The notes beneath the pieces were generated by a model. The model was not told the origin of the DNA and did not search any database. It saw nothing but the letters and a program-made list of their open reading frames with translations. From Candidatus Phocaeicola gallistercoris (lineage in GTDB: Bacteria > Bacteroidota > Bacteroidia > Bacteroidales > Bacteroidaceae): a stretch of DNA of 41,216 nt. Made by a program: the position numbers and the translations under genes. Shown piece by piece: positions 9,445-17,840 of this stretch. The DNA is taken from the NCBI GenBank assembly GCA_019116145.1, contig DXCG01000030.1, forward strand, positions 1-41,216, read 5' to 3'. The stretch's first letter is position 1. Every line of letters begins with the position of its first letter.

Positions 9445-10434
9445 CTATTTCTTCAACGGACTGGGCTCAACGCCTTCAAATGTCATTTTTACAGGCTTTA
9501 TGAATCCATCTTCATCAAAATATAAACGATCTATACACGTTACACGACTATTTGCAGCTGTTTCATCTAAAGGACGACGGTGATAAATAATATACCATTC
9601 ATCTTTGCCCGAACCTTTTATTACCGAATGATGACCGGCTCCTGTTGCAATAGATGGATCCTGCTGCAATATCTTTCCCTCACGCTTAAACGGTCCGAAT
9701 GGAGAATCAGATATTGCATAAGCCACACAATAGTCCGGACCTCCCCATCCTCCTTCGCTCCACATAAAATAATACTTTCCATTACGTTTAAGCATAAACG
9801 GACCTTCCACATAATTTTCCGGAGTAACCTCTTTATATAAAGTTCCATCATCGAAAGGAACAAGGCTCAATAAATCGGAAGCAAGTTTTACCATATTACA
9901 ATGTCCCCATCCCCCATAATACATATAATATTGTCCATCGTCATCTCTAAACACAAACTGATCGATTGGCTGGGCGCCATTCACGATTTCTCCTATTAAA
10001 GGTTTTCCCAATGCATCTTTAAAAGGACCAGCCGGATTATCAGCTATTGCTACGCCAATTCCTCCTTCTTGTTCATTGTTCTTTATATCATTAGCTCCAA
10101 AAAAGAAATAATACTTCCCGTTTGCCTGAATAACAGCCGGTGCCCAAAGCGCACGCTTCACCCAACTAACATTTTCATTAGACAAAACACGTGGATGCTT
10201 CGTCCAATGCACCAAATCGGAAGAAGAAAAAGCATCCATATAAGTTTGTTCATCAAAATCGGCTGAATAGGTAGGATAAATCCAATACTCATCTCCAAAC
10301 ACTGCACCTTCCGGGTCGGCATACCATCCTTCAAACAAAGGATTTCCACTCTTTTCTTTTACATCACCATTACTCTGTGCATAAGTCAAACAATATGTGC
10401 AACTTAGCATAAATAAAAAGCTTTTTAATCTCAT
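9445..10434 (-). CDS. Glycoside hydrolase family 43-like secreted enzyme
   Basis: Signal peptide MRLKSFLFMLSCTYCLTYAQ. Five-bladed propeller hallmarks: NPLFEGWYADPEGAVFGDEYWIYPT, RALWAPAVIQANGKYYFFFGA, EGPFMLKRNGKYYFMWSEGGWG, GAGHHSVIKGSGKDEWYIIYHRR. The start is probably 10434; the ORF track extends to 10512. Confidence 0.9.
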   Translation of the reverse strand: MRLKSFLFMLSCTYCLTYAQSNGDVKEKSGNPLFEGWYADPEGAVFGDEYWIYPTYSADFDEQTYMDAFSSSDLVHWTKHPRVLSNENVSWVKRALWAPAVIQANGKYYFFFGANDIKNNEQEGGIGVAIADNPAGPFKDALGKPLIGEIVNGAQPIDQFVFRDDDGQYYMYYGGWGHCNMVKLASDLLSLVPFDDGTLYKEVTPENYVEGPFMLKRNGKYYFMWSEGGWGGPDYCVAYAISDSPFGPFKREGKILQQDPSIATGAGHHSVIKGSGKDEWYIIYHRRPLDETAANSRVTCIDRLYFDEDGFIKPVKMTFEGVEPSPLKK

Positions 10435-10551
10435 GACCTTTTTAATTAAATTGAACATCTTCAAAACTACATAATTTATAATTATATTCCAAATAATAAA
10501 AAGCTGCAACATTGAAAAGAGCTCATATTTCTATTTATTTATAAAATCGAT

Positions 10552-10559
10552 TATATTTG
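10552..10559 (+). promoter_or_regulatory. Candidate -7 promoter element (TATATTTG) upstream of the GH-D-like gene
   Basis: Perfect TAnnTTTG match 47 nt upstream of the start codon. Confidence 0.5.
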
Positions 10560-10605
10560 TTCCTGCTAACAAATGAAAATAATTTCATTTTAAATCGCTT
10601 ATCTC

Positions 10606-12132
10606 ATGAAAATTAAAAAGATTATAATAGTTACGTTATATTTTGCCGGATGCACTTTATCTGCTTCTGCACAAGAAACAATCAATCTTATACCTGACAC
10701 TCCTTCCGAATCGCCCGACTATTTTTGTACATGGAACATACAAGGATATGTTGTAAACTATAAAGATAGCGAATCGACACGCTACGTCATGAACGAGGAT
10801 TATTTATTCGGCAATAAAAAGTTCCATAATTGGATAAATTGTTTCCCCTCTATCAAAGAAGATTTATTTTTCGTGATGGACGACTCTTGGGATATTCCAC
10901 AAAACGTTAACAGTACATCTAATCCTTATTTGGGTAGCGTAGAGCCAGACATTCAACGTTTTCCATCCCTAAAAGGAGATGCGACAGAACGATTGACCAT
11001 GTTAGTAAAACGTGTTAAAGAAGCCGGATGGAAAGGACTCGGAGGATGGGTTTGTGCACAAAAGCCAGAAAACAAACAAGACATAGACGAAGTTTCTTAT
11101 TGGACAGAGAAATTGAAAATACATCATAAAGCAGGATTCAGCTATTGGAAAGTAGATTGGGGTGCACGGGCAAGAGACCGTCAGTGGCGAGAAATGTTAA
11201 GCAACCTGAAAAAAGAATATGCACCCGATTTATGGATAGAACATGCCTGTGAAAACAATTTCATTGAATTCAGCGATGTTTTTCGAACATATGATGTAGA
11301 AAATATTACAGCCCAACCTGTTTCTATTCAACGTATATGCGATTTGCTCCCGTATTGTGCATTAGAAAACACACCGGGTATTATCAACTGCGAAGATGAA
11401 CCTTATATTGCTGCAGGATTAGGATGTGCCATCGGCATCATGCGACATCCTTTTAATGGCAATTTACCAGACGGGACGCAAGACATTACGTTTCCACCCG
11501 TCGGAAGAGACATAAAACAAAGGTTAGACGAAGTTGTACGCGGGGTTCGGTGGCATCGGATTGCCAACCCATTTGGCGTGACAGGAACAGGTTTCGCAAT
11601 CGATAGCATACGATTGGAGGACTATTGGATATTACAAGCCAATGAAACATGGAACAAAAGCCGCAAACCCGGTGAAAGAGTTACAGCGTCAGCTCCCGCT
11701 CGTGTAAGCCGTAACTTACCTCTATTAGAAGTTTCAGACTCAACCTCAACAGATCGTCCTTTTATTCTTGCCTCTCGTTATCCGAACGGAGCACTTGCTG
11801 TTGCAAGCATCGGCAGAGCATTAAATCACGACTATATAGTCAAAAAGATTGGTGTAAAGCTTCCCGTTTCCGATATTCAAGTGCCCATCGGTGTTTTTGG
11901 CTATTTTAAAGAATTGACTCTTCTTTTGCAAAAAGACATTCACATAAACAACTACGCAATTTATGCTCAGGATTTAGCAGGAAACACTGCACAAAACATA
12001 ACAAAGCTGGTGAAGATTTCTAAAAACAACGTGACAATTCCTGGCGATGTTTTAAGCCGTATCGGATTGTCGGCAGCAACAAGCAATGATATATCCGACC
12101 CCGGATTAGTCATACGCTTTCTTCCGCTATAA
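10606..12132 (+). CDS. Secreted putative alpha-galactosidase/clan GH-D-like glycoside hydrolase of uncertain family
   Basis: Signal peptide ending ...LSASAQ. TIM-barrel-like motifs GWKGLGGWVCAQ, GFSYWKVDWG (KxD motif like the GH27/GH36 nucleophile strand), DLWIEHACENN...FRTYDVENI. Confidence 0.6.
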   Translation: MKIKKIIIVTLYFAGCTLSASAQETINLIPDTPSESPDYFCTWNIQGYVVNYKDSESTRYVMNEDYLFGNKKFHNWINCFPSIKEDLFFVMDDSWDIPQNVNSTSNPYLGSVEPDIQRFPSLKGDATERLTMLVKRVKEAGWKGLGGWVCAQKPENKQDIDEVSYWTEKLKIHHKAGFSYWKVDWGARARDRQWREMLSNLKKEYAPDLWIEHACENNFIEFSDVFRTYDVENITAQPVSIQRICDLLPYCALENTPGIINCEDEPYIAAGLGCAIGIMRHPFNGNLPDGTQDITFPPVGRDIKQRLDEVVRGVRWHRIANPFGVTGTGFAIDSIRLEDYWILQANETWNKSRKPGERVTASAPARVSRNLPLLEVSDSTSTDRPFILASRYPNGALAVASIGRALNHDYIVKKIGVKLPVSDIQVPIGVFGYFKELTLLLQKDIHINNYAIYAQDLAGNTAQNITKLVKISKNNVTIPGDVLSRIGLSAATSNDISDPGLVIRFLPL

Positions 12133-12149
12133 ATCCATACACATAAAAC

Positions 12150-12182
12150 AAAAAAGCCATCCTATTACAAGATGGCTTTTTT
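12150..12182. terminator. Bidirectional intrinsic terminator
   Basis: AAAAAAGCCATC-ctattacaa-GATGGCTTTTTT between convergent genes. Confidence 0.9.
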
Positions 12183-12199
12183 CTCTAAACTATATTTTT

Positions 12200-13105
12200 T
12201 TAAAACAACTTAGAAGGATATTCTCCGGCATCGACCAATGCCTTTATTTTATCGACAACACCTTGGCGATCGGCTGCATAAGTAACACCAAACCAACGAG
12301 ACGTTGTATCCAACACTTTCACTGTTGCAGTTTCTTCTGTGATCAATTTATTCACAAGCAACGGTATATAAAATTCGGCTTTAGGCTTATCGATATTCTC
12401 TTTCAAGAAATCGACAAAATAATTTTCCGAATAAGTAAAATAGTCGGGTGTGAATCCCCACATGTTCATTGAAACAGGTGTATTATCAGCTACTGCAACC
12501 CATTCCCCTTTTTCATCTTTATAACAAACCGGACCATTTACACGCATAATCTCAGTACGTTCTACCACTGTTGTCAAATGACCTTGATCGTTTGTTGAAC
12601 AAATACCACGCGCTACTGTACCACTTTCACTCAAAGTGTTTCCTACGCGGAAGCCAACCATACAATAATTATTCTTCGAACCTTCCGGCAATTCCGACAA
12701 GAACTTACCTAATACGGCAAAACTATCGCGCCCGTAAAAATCGTCTGCATTAATCACTGCAAAAGGTTCCTTAATAACATCTTTACCCATCAATACAGCA
12801 TGATTGGTACCCCATGGTTTCGAACGGTCTGCCGGGCAAGTAAAACCTTCCGGAAGCTTATCAACCGATTGGAAAACGACCTCTACCGGAATGTGATTCT
12901 CGTATTTGCTGATAATTTTCTCACGAAAATCTTTTTCAAAATCTTTACGGATAACAAATACTAATTTTCCGAAACCACCACGAATAGCATCGAAAATAGA
13001 GTAATCCATAATTGTTTCCCCATTAGGTCCCAGACCATCAAGTTGCTTCAATCCTCCATAACGGCTACCCATACCGGCAGCCAATACAAACAAAGTAGGT
13101 TTCAT
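12200..13105 (-). CDS. Sugar nucleotidyltransferase family protein
   Basis: MKPTLFVLAAGMGSRYGGLKQLDGLGPNGETIMDYSIFDA; FAVINADDFYG; NTP_transferase-type fold motifs. Confidence 0.85.
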   Translation of the reverse strand: MKPTLFVLAAGMGSRYGGLKQLDGLGPNGETIMDYSIFDAIRGGFGKLVFVIRKDFEKDFREKIISKYENHIPVEVVFQSVDKLPEGFTCPADRSKPWGTNHAVLMGKDVIKEPFAVINADDFYGRDSFAVLGKFLSELPEGSKNNYCMVGFRVGNTLSESGTVARGICSTNDQGHLTTVVERTEIMRVNGPVCYKDEKGEWVAVADNTPVSMNMWGFTPDYFTYSENYFVDFLKENIDKPKAEFYIPLLVNKLITEETATVKVLDTTSRWFGVTYAADRQGVVDKIKALVDAGEYPSKLF

Positions 13106-13132
13106 AATTTCATTTTTAAGTTAGTAACTATG

Positions 13133-13140
13133 CAAAGTTA
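13133..13140 (-). promoter_or_regulatory. Candidate -7 promoter element (minus strand TAACTTTG) for the nucleotidyltransferase
   Basis: CAAAGTTA on +, which is TAACTTTG on -; matches TAnnTTTG 28 nt upstream of the start codon. Confidence 0.45.
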
Positions 13141-13235
13141 AAGAAATATTACGAAGACAACGAAATTGTTATATACAAAATAAAAACATATTTTGTTATT
13201 TTGTATATTCGCAAAAACTCTAGACGAATTAACGC

Positions 13236-16200
13236 ATGAAAAAATACATACGATGGGCTGGAAGTATTATTTTATCGCCCATTATTTTATTTTTTTTAGT
13301 TTGCACTTTATTATATATACCAACAATACAAAATTATTTGGTAAAAATTGCAACCAACTACCTCTCTGAAACGACAGGTATGCAAATCTCTATCAAACGT
13401 ATTTCATTGGAATTTCCTCTGGATGTGGTAATCCATCAACCTCTTCTTGTTGATAATCAAGATACTATTTTATATGCCAAACGATTGACTGCCAGTGTTC
13501 AAGCGATTCCATTAATCAAAAAACAGATAGAAATAAACGAACTTTCTATTCAAGAAGCATTTGTCAATTCTACCAATTTAATCGAGGGAATGACCTTAAA
13601 AGGCGAATTAGGCAAACTTCTTATCGCATCACATGGCATTTCGTTAAATAAGGAAACAGCAACAATCGACAAATTAGAATTAAATAATACACATTTATCC
13701 CTTTGTTTGAACGATACCTCAACGACTGATACAACAAGTTCTTCCCCTTTGCCATGGAAAATCGATCTTTGCAAAGCCGATTTAAATGATATCTCTTTTG
13801 CCATGCAAATGCCTTTAGATACATTAAACCTGACAGCTTCACTCAGAAATGCAAGCATAAAAAATGGTATCATCGATTTATCGCAACCTAATTATCGAAT
13901 TGAAGCAATATCTTTAACCGATGGAACTTTCCAATTAGATAAGAACAATTCTCCAGTTCTAACAACCAGCTTAGACCCTTCACATCTTTATATTACCAAT
14001 TTAAATCTACATGCCGATTCAATTTTATACAGCGAAAGAGCAATTCAAGCCAACCTTTCCAAGCTCAACCTGAAAGAACGCAGTGGAATAGAAATCACTT
14101 CGGTTAAAGGTATTATAAAAACAACTGGCAATAATATTATAATCCCTACTTTCGAATTGAATACAACCGATTCTTACATGAATATTTACGCATCTTCCGG
14201 ATTAAATATTCTCAATAATCCGAAAGAAAACATGAGTTTTCGCCTATCGGCTGAAATAGGGAAAAACGATTTATTCAAATTTATTCCGGGAATAACTTCG
14301 GATATCACAAAAAACTACCCGTCTTCACCTTTACAAGTAAAAGCCGGAATTGATGGAAATCTAAATCAAATAGATTTAACATCATTATCGATTCAAATTC
14401 CCCAAATTATCCGAACAGAAGCAAAAGGTTACATTAACTCTCCGTTGGACGATGCACAAAGAAACGGAAATCTCATGCTTTCCTTAGAAACTTATAATAT
14501 GAGATCTTTTGAAAAGATGATGGAAAATGTTTCACTTCCTGCAGGGATACAATTGGTAGGAAATGCAAAAATTAATGGTTATCAGCTTTCAACGGATGTC
14601 CTATTAAATATAAAAAACAGGAAAAATGCTTTCCTAACAGCTGAATACAACCAACAAACAGAAAGGTATATGGCCGACCTACAAATAGATAGCTTAAACA
14701 TCCATCATTTTTTACCTAACGATTCACTCTATGAAGTCAATGCTTCTGCGCATGTGGAAGGTAAAGGTTTTGATTTCTTTTCCCCACAAACAAGCATAGT
14801 CTTCACAGGAAACATCTCACAATTGATGTATGGGAATCATGCCTTCTCAAATATTACAATCGATGCCGATATGCATCAATCAAAAGCAAAAGCCTTATTG
14901 AATATACAAGACCAAGATATAGATTTATCAAGTATATTCACCGCATCATTACATCGTCAAGACGTAAAGGCTAACCTTTCCGCAAAACTAAATAACTTCA
15001 ATTTTCAAACATTTTCCCTTACAGACGAATCTCTTAAATCGGCTTTGCAACTTAACGCAACAATGTCAACCGATTTAAAAAACAATCATAAAATGAATGC
15101 ATCACTAACAAATATACAACTCATAACCCCTAAAAAAACATTTAAGACTAAAGATTTACATGCCGGAGGAGAAATCACATCCGACTCTGTTCGCTGCTAT
15201 GTCAATGCAGGCGATTTAACATTATTATTCAAATCGATGAACAACCTTGAAAATTTAACCCGGCAAAGTAATATTTTATTATCTGAATTCTCAAGACAAT
15301 GGAAAAGGAAACAATTAAATCAGAAACTGCTTAAAAATTTACTCCCGGAAGCACAATTACATGTTTTTTCAGGAGCAGACAACCCTATTGCCAATTTCAT
15401 TGCCACCAAACAACTTCATTACGATTTATTCCACCTTAGCCTTAAAACATCACAAGACATTGGGCTGAATGGAGAGTTCAATTTATATGGTCTGCATACT
15501 GATAGCCTAAGATTGGATACAATCACTATCAAAGCACAACAAGACACAGCTTGCTTTCAAATACACAACAGCATAAAGGCTCTTACTAATAAGTATCAAG
15601 AAGGATTTAATATTCTATTGGATGGACAGATAGAATCGACAAGTGGGAAAGCAGCGATTCAATATCTTAATAGCAACGAAGAAAAAGGTGTCGACATAGG
15701 CTTGCAGGCATTTTTACGTCCCAAAGGTATCAGTGTACACCTTTCACCTATAACTCCTACCTTGCTTTACAGAACTTTCTACGCAAATAAAAACAACTTT
15801 ATATTTATTGGTGACAAAGGTTCTATCCAAGCCGATTTAGAATTGTACGATGAAAATCGTTCGGGACTATCCTTTCATTCCACCCCCGACTCTGTGAAAC
15901 AGCAAAATTTAAATCTTACCTTATCAAAAATAAACATTTCCGAACTCAGGAGGATTATTCCGTATATGCCTGATATTGCAGGACATATCAACGCAAAAAT
16001 TAACTATCTACAAGAAAATGCAGACACACAAGTTTCAGCAAATGTTAGCATTGACCAATTTGCATATGATAAACAAATACTTGGAAACTGGTCTGCTGAG
16101 GCTGTTTATCTTCCCAAATCAGAAAATGAACACGATATCATCGGATTCCTGTCACTTGACCAAAAAAAAATTCTGACACTTAACGGAAGTTATTTTACGA

Positions 16201-17828
16201 AAGATTCATCTCTAACAACAGATAGTATTCAAGCAAATGTTGAGCTATCTCAAATTCCTTTAAATATTGCTAATGCTTTTATTCCAGACAAAATGGCGAT
16301 TTTAGATGGAAAACTGAACGGAGATATCTCCATCGTAGGAGAAAGTAGCCAGCCAATTATGAACGGTTACTTAAATTTAGACAGCTCGAGCATCAATATT
16401 CCCAAGACATCATTACACTTACAATTTGATAACCGTCCCATCAAAATAGTCAACAATCATTTATGGTTTGATCAATTCAATCTTTATACACAAGGGAAAA
16501 GCCCCTTTACAATTAATGGAGAAATTGATATGAGGCAACTCAATTCGGCTTACCTCAATTTATCCATGAATACCCATAATTTTGAGCTTATTAATGCAAA
16601 ACGAAGCAAAGCATCCATGATTCACGGGAAATTATATGTTGACCTCAATTCTACAATAAAAGGCACTCCCGACAATTTGACCATGCGCGGCAATATGAAC
16701 ATTTTAGGAAGCAGTAATTTCACTTACATTCTTCAAGACTCACCTCTTACTGTAGAAGACCGACTGGGAGAGACCGTCACTTTCGTCGATTTTAAAGATA
16801 CAACAACCGTTGTCAAAAAAGACATTCCGACACTTTCTTTAGGAGGCATGGATATCTTAATGACACTTCATATTGACGAAGCAGTTCAGGCACGTGTTGA
16901 TTTAAATGAAAACGGCAGTAACTATATGTCGCTTGAAGGAGGTGGAGACCTTTCATTCCAATATCAACCAGATGGTAATATGTTTTTAAACGGAAGATAT
17001 TCATTAATAAGTGGAGAATTGAAATATGAACTTCCCATTATTCCCCTTAAAACATTTCATATACAAAACGGAAGCTATATTGAATGGACAGGAAACATAA
17101 TGAATCCTAATATGAACATCAAAGCATCCGAACGGATGAGAGCTTCGGTTTCTACCGATGGGAACAGCTCACGAATGGTCAACTTCGATGTTGGTATCAA
17201 CTTAACCAATCGTTTGGAAAATTTAGGCTTTGCCTTTACACTCGAAGCCCCCGATGACGGGAATATGCAAAATGAATTGGCATCGAAATCGGTAGAAGAA
17301 AAGAATAAACTTGCCATTACTATGTTGGTTACAGGAATGTATCTCACAGAAGACAACACAAATACCAAAGGTCTTGACACCAACAGCATGTTAAACTCTT
17401 TCTTGCAAGGGGAAATCAACAAAATAGCTGGAAGTGCTTTAAAAACCATCGACATTAACTTTGGCATGGAAACGACAGACGAAGATGCAACAGGAACTTC
17501 ACGTACGGACTATAATTTCCAATTTGCCAAACGATTTTGGAATAATAGGTTTCAAGTTGTAATCGGAGGAAAAATTTCAACTGGAAATGAAGCTACCCAA
17601 CAACAAAACGAAGCATTCATAGATAACATTTCATTAGAATACAGACTTGACAATAGTGGGACACGTTATATCAAACTATTCCACAACAAAAATTACGAAA
17701 GTATACTCGATGGAGAAGTTATAGAAACCGGTGTAGGTATCGTACTTAGGAAAAAGATCAGCAAACTTGGAGAATTGTTCATCTTCAAAAGGAGAAAAGA
17801 TGCTGACAAATTAAATCAATCCAAATGA
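13236..17828 (+). CDS. tamB: TamB-like translocation/assembly module protein (DUF490/AsmA-like)
   Basis: 1530 aa, single N-terminal TM (SIILSPIILFFLVCTLLYIP), long repetitive beta-rich body, C-terminal DUF490-like region (LNGRYSLISGELKYELPIIPLKTFHIQNGSYIEWTGNIMNPNMNIKASERMRA...). Confidence 0.88.
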   Translation: MKKYIRWAGSIILSPIILFFLVCTLLYIPTIQNYLVKIATNYLSETTGMQISIKRISLEFPLDVVIHQPLLVDNQDTILYAKRLTASVQAIPLIKKQIEINELSIQEAFVNSTNLIEGMTLKGELGKLLIASHGISLNKETATIDKLELNNTHLSLCLNDTSTTDTTSSSPLPWKIDLCKADLNDISFAMQMPLDTLNLTASLRNASIKNGIIDLSQPNYRIEAISLTDGTFQLDKNNSPVLTTSLDPSHLYITNLNLHADSILYSERAIQANLSKLNLKERSGIEITSVKGIIKTTGNNIIIPTFELNTTDSYMNIYASSGLNILNNPKENMSFRLSAEIGKNDLFKFIPGITSDITKNYPSSPLQVKAGIDGNLNQIDLTSLSIQIPQIIRTEAKGYINSPLDDAQRNGNLMLSLETYNMRSFEKMMENVSLPAGIQLVGNAKINGYQLSTDVLLNIKNRKNAFLTAEYNQQTERYMADLQIDSLNIHHFLPNDSLYEVNASAHVEGKGFDFFSPQTSIVFTGNISQLMYGNHAFSNITIDADMHQSKAKALLNIQDQDIDLSSIFTASLHRQDVKANLSAKLNNFNFQTFSLTDESLKSALQLNATMSTDLKNNHKMNASLTNIQLITPKKTFKTKDLHAGGEITSDSVRCYVNAGDLTLLFKSMNNLENLTRQSNILLSEFSRQWKRKQLNQKLLKNLLPEAQLHVFSGADNPIANFIATKQLHYDLFHLSLKTSQDIGLNGEFNLYGLHTDSLRLDTITIKAQQDTACFQIHNSIKALTNKYQEGFNILLDGQIESTSGKAAIQYLNSNEEKGVDIGLQAFLRPKGISVHLSPITPTLLYRTFYANKNNFIFIGDKGSIQADLELYDENRSGLSFHSTPDSVKQQNLNLTLSKINISELRRIIPYMPDIAGHINAKINYLQENADTQVSANVSIDQFAYDKQILGNWSAEAVYLPKSENEHDIIGFLSLDQKKILTLNGSYFTKDSSLTTDSIQANVELSQIPLNIANAFIPDKMAILDGKLNGDISIVGESSQPIMNGYLNLDSSSINIPKTSLHLQFDNRPIKIVNNHLWFDQFNLYTQGKSPFTINGEIDMRQLNSAYLNLSMNTHNFELINAKRSKASMIHGKLYVDLNSTIKGTPDNLTMRGNMNILGSSNFTYILQDSPLTVEDRLGETVTFVDFKDTTTVVKKDIPTLSLGGMDILMTLHIDEAVQARVDLNENGSNYMSLEGGGDLSFQYQPDGNMFLNGRYSLISGELKYELPIIPLKTFHIQNGSYIEWTGNIMNPNMNIKASERMRASVSTDGNSSRMVNFDVGINLTNRLENLGFAFTLEAPDDGNMQNELASKSVEEKNKLAITMLVTGMYLTEDNTNTKGLDTNSMLNSFLQGEINKIAGSALKTIDINFGMETTDEDATGTSRTDYNFQFAKRFWNNRFQVVIGGKISTGNEATQQQNEAFIDNISLEYRLDNSGTRYIKLFHNKNYESILDGEVIETGVGIVLRKKISKLGELFIFKRRKDADKLNQSK

Positions 17829-17840
17829 CAAAAAAATAAA

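Noticed and set aside
17075-17467. 130-aa ORF antisense to the tamB 3' end
   Set aside because: Antisense shadow ORF over the conserved DUF490 region.
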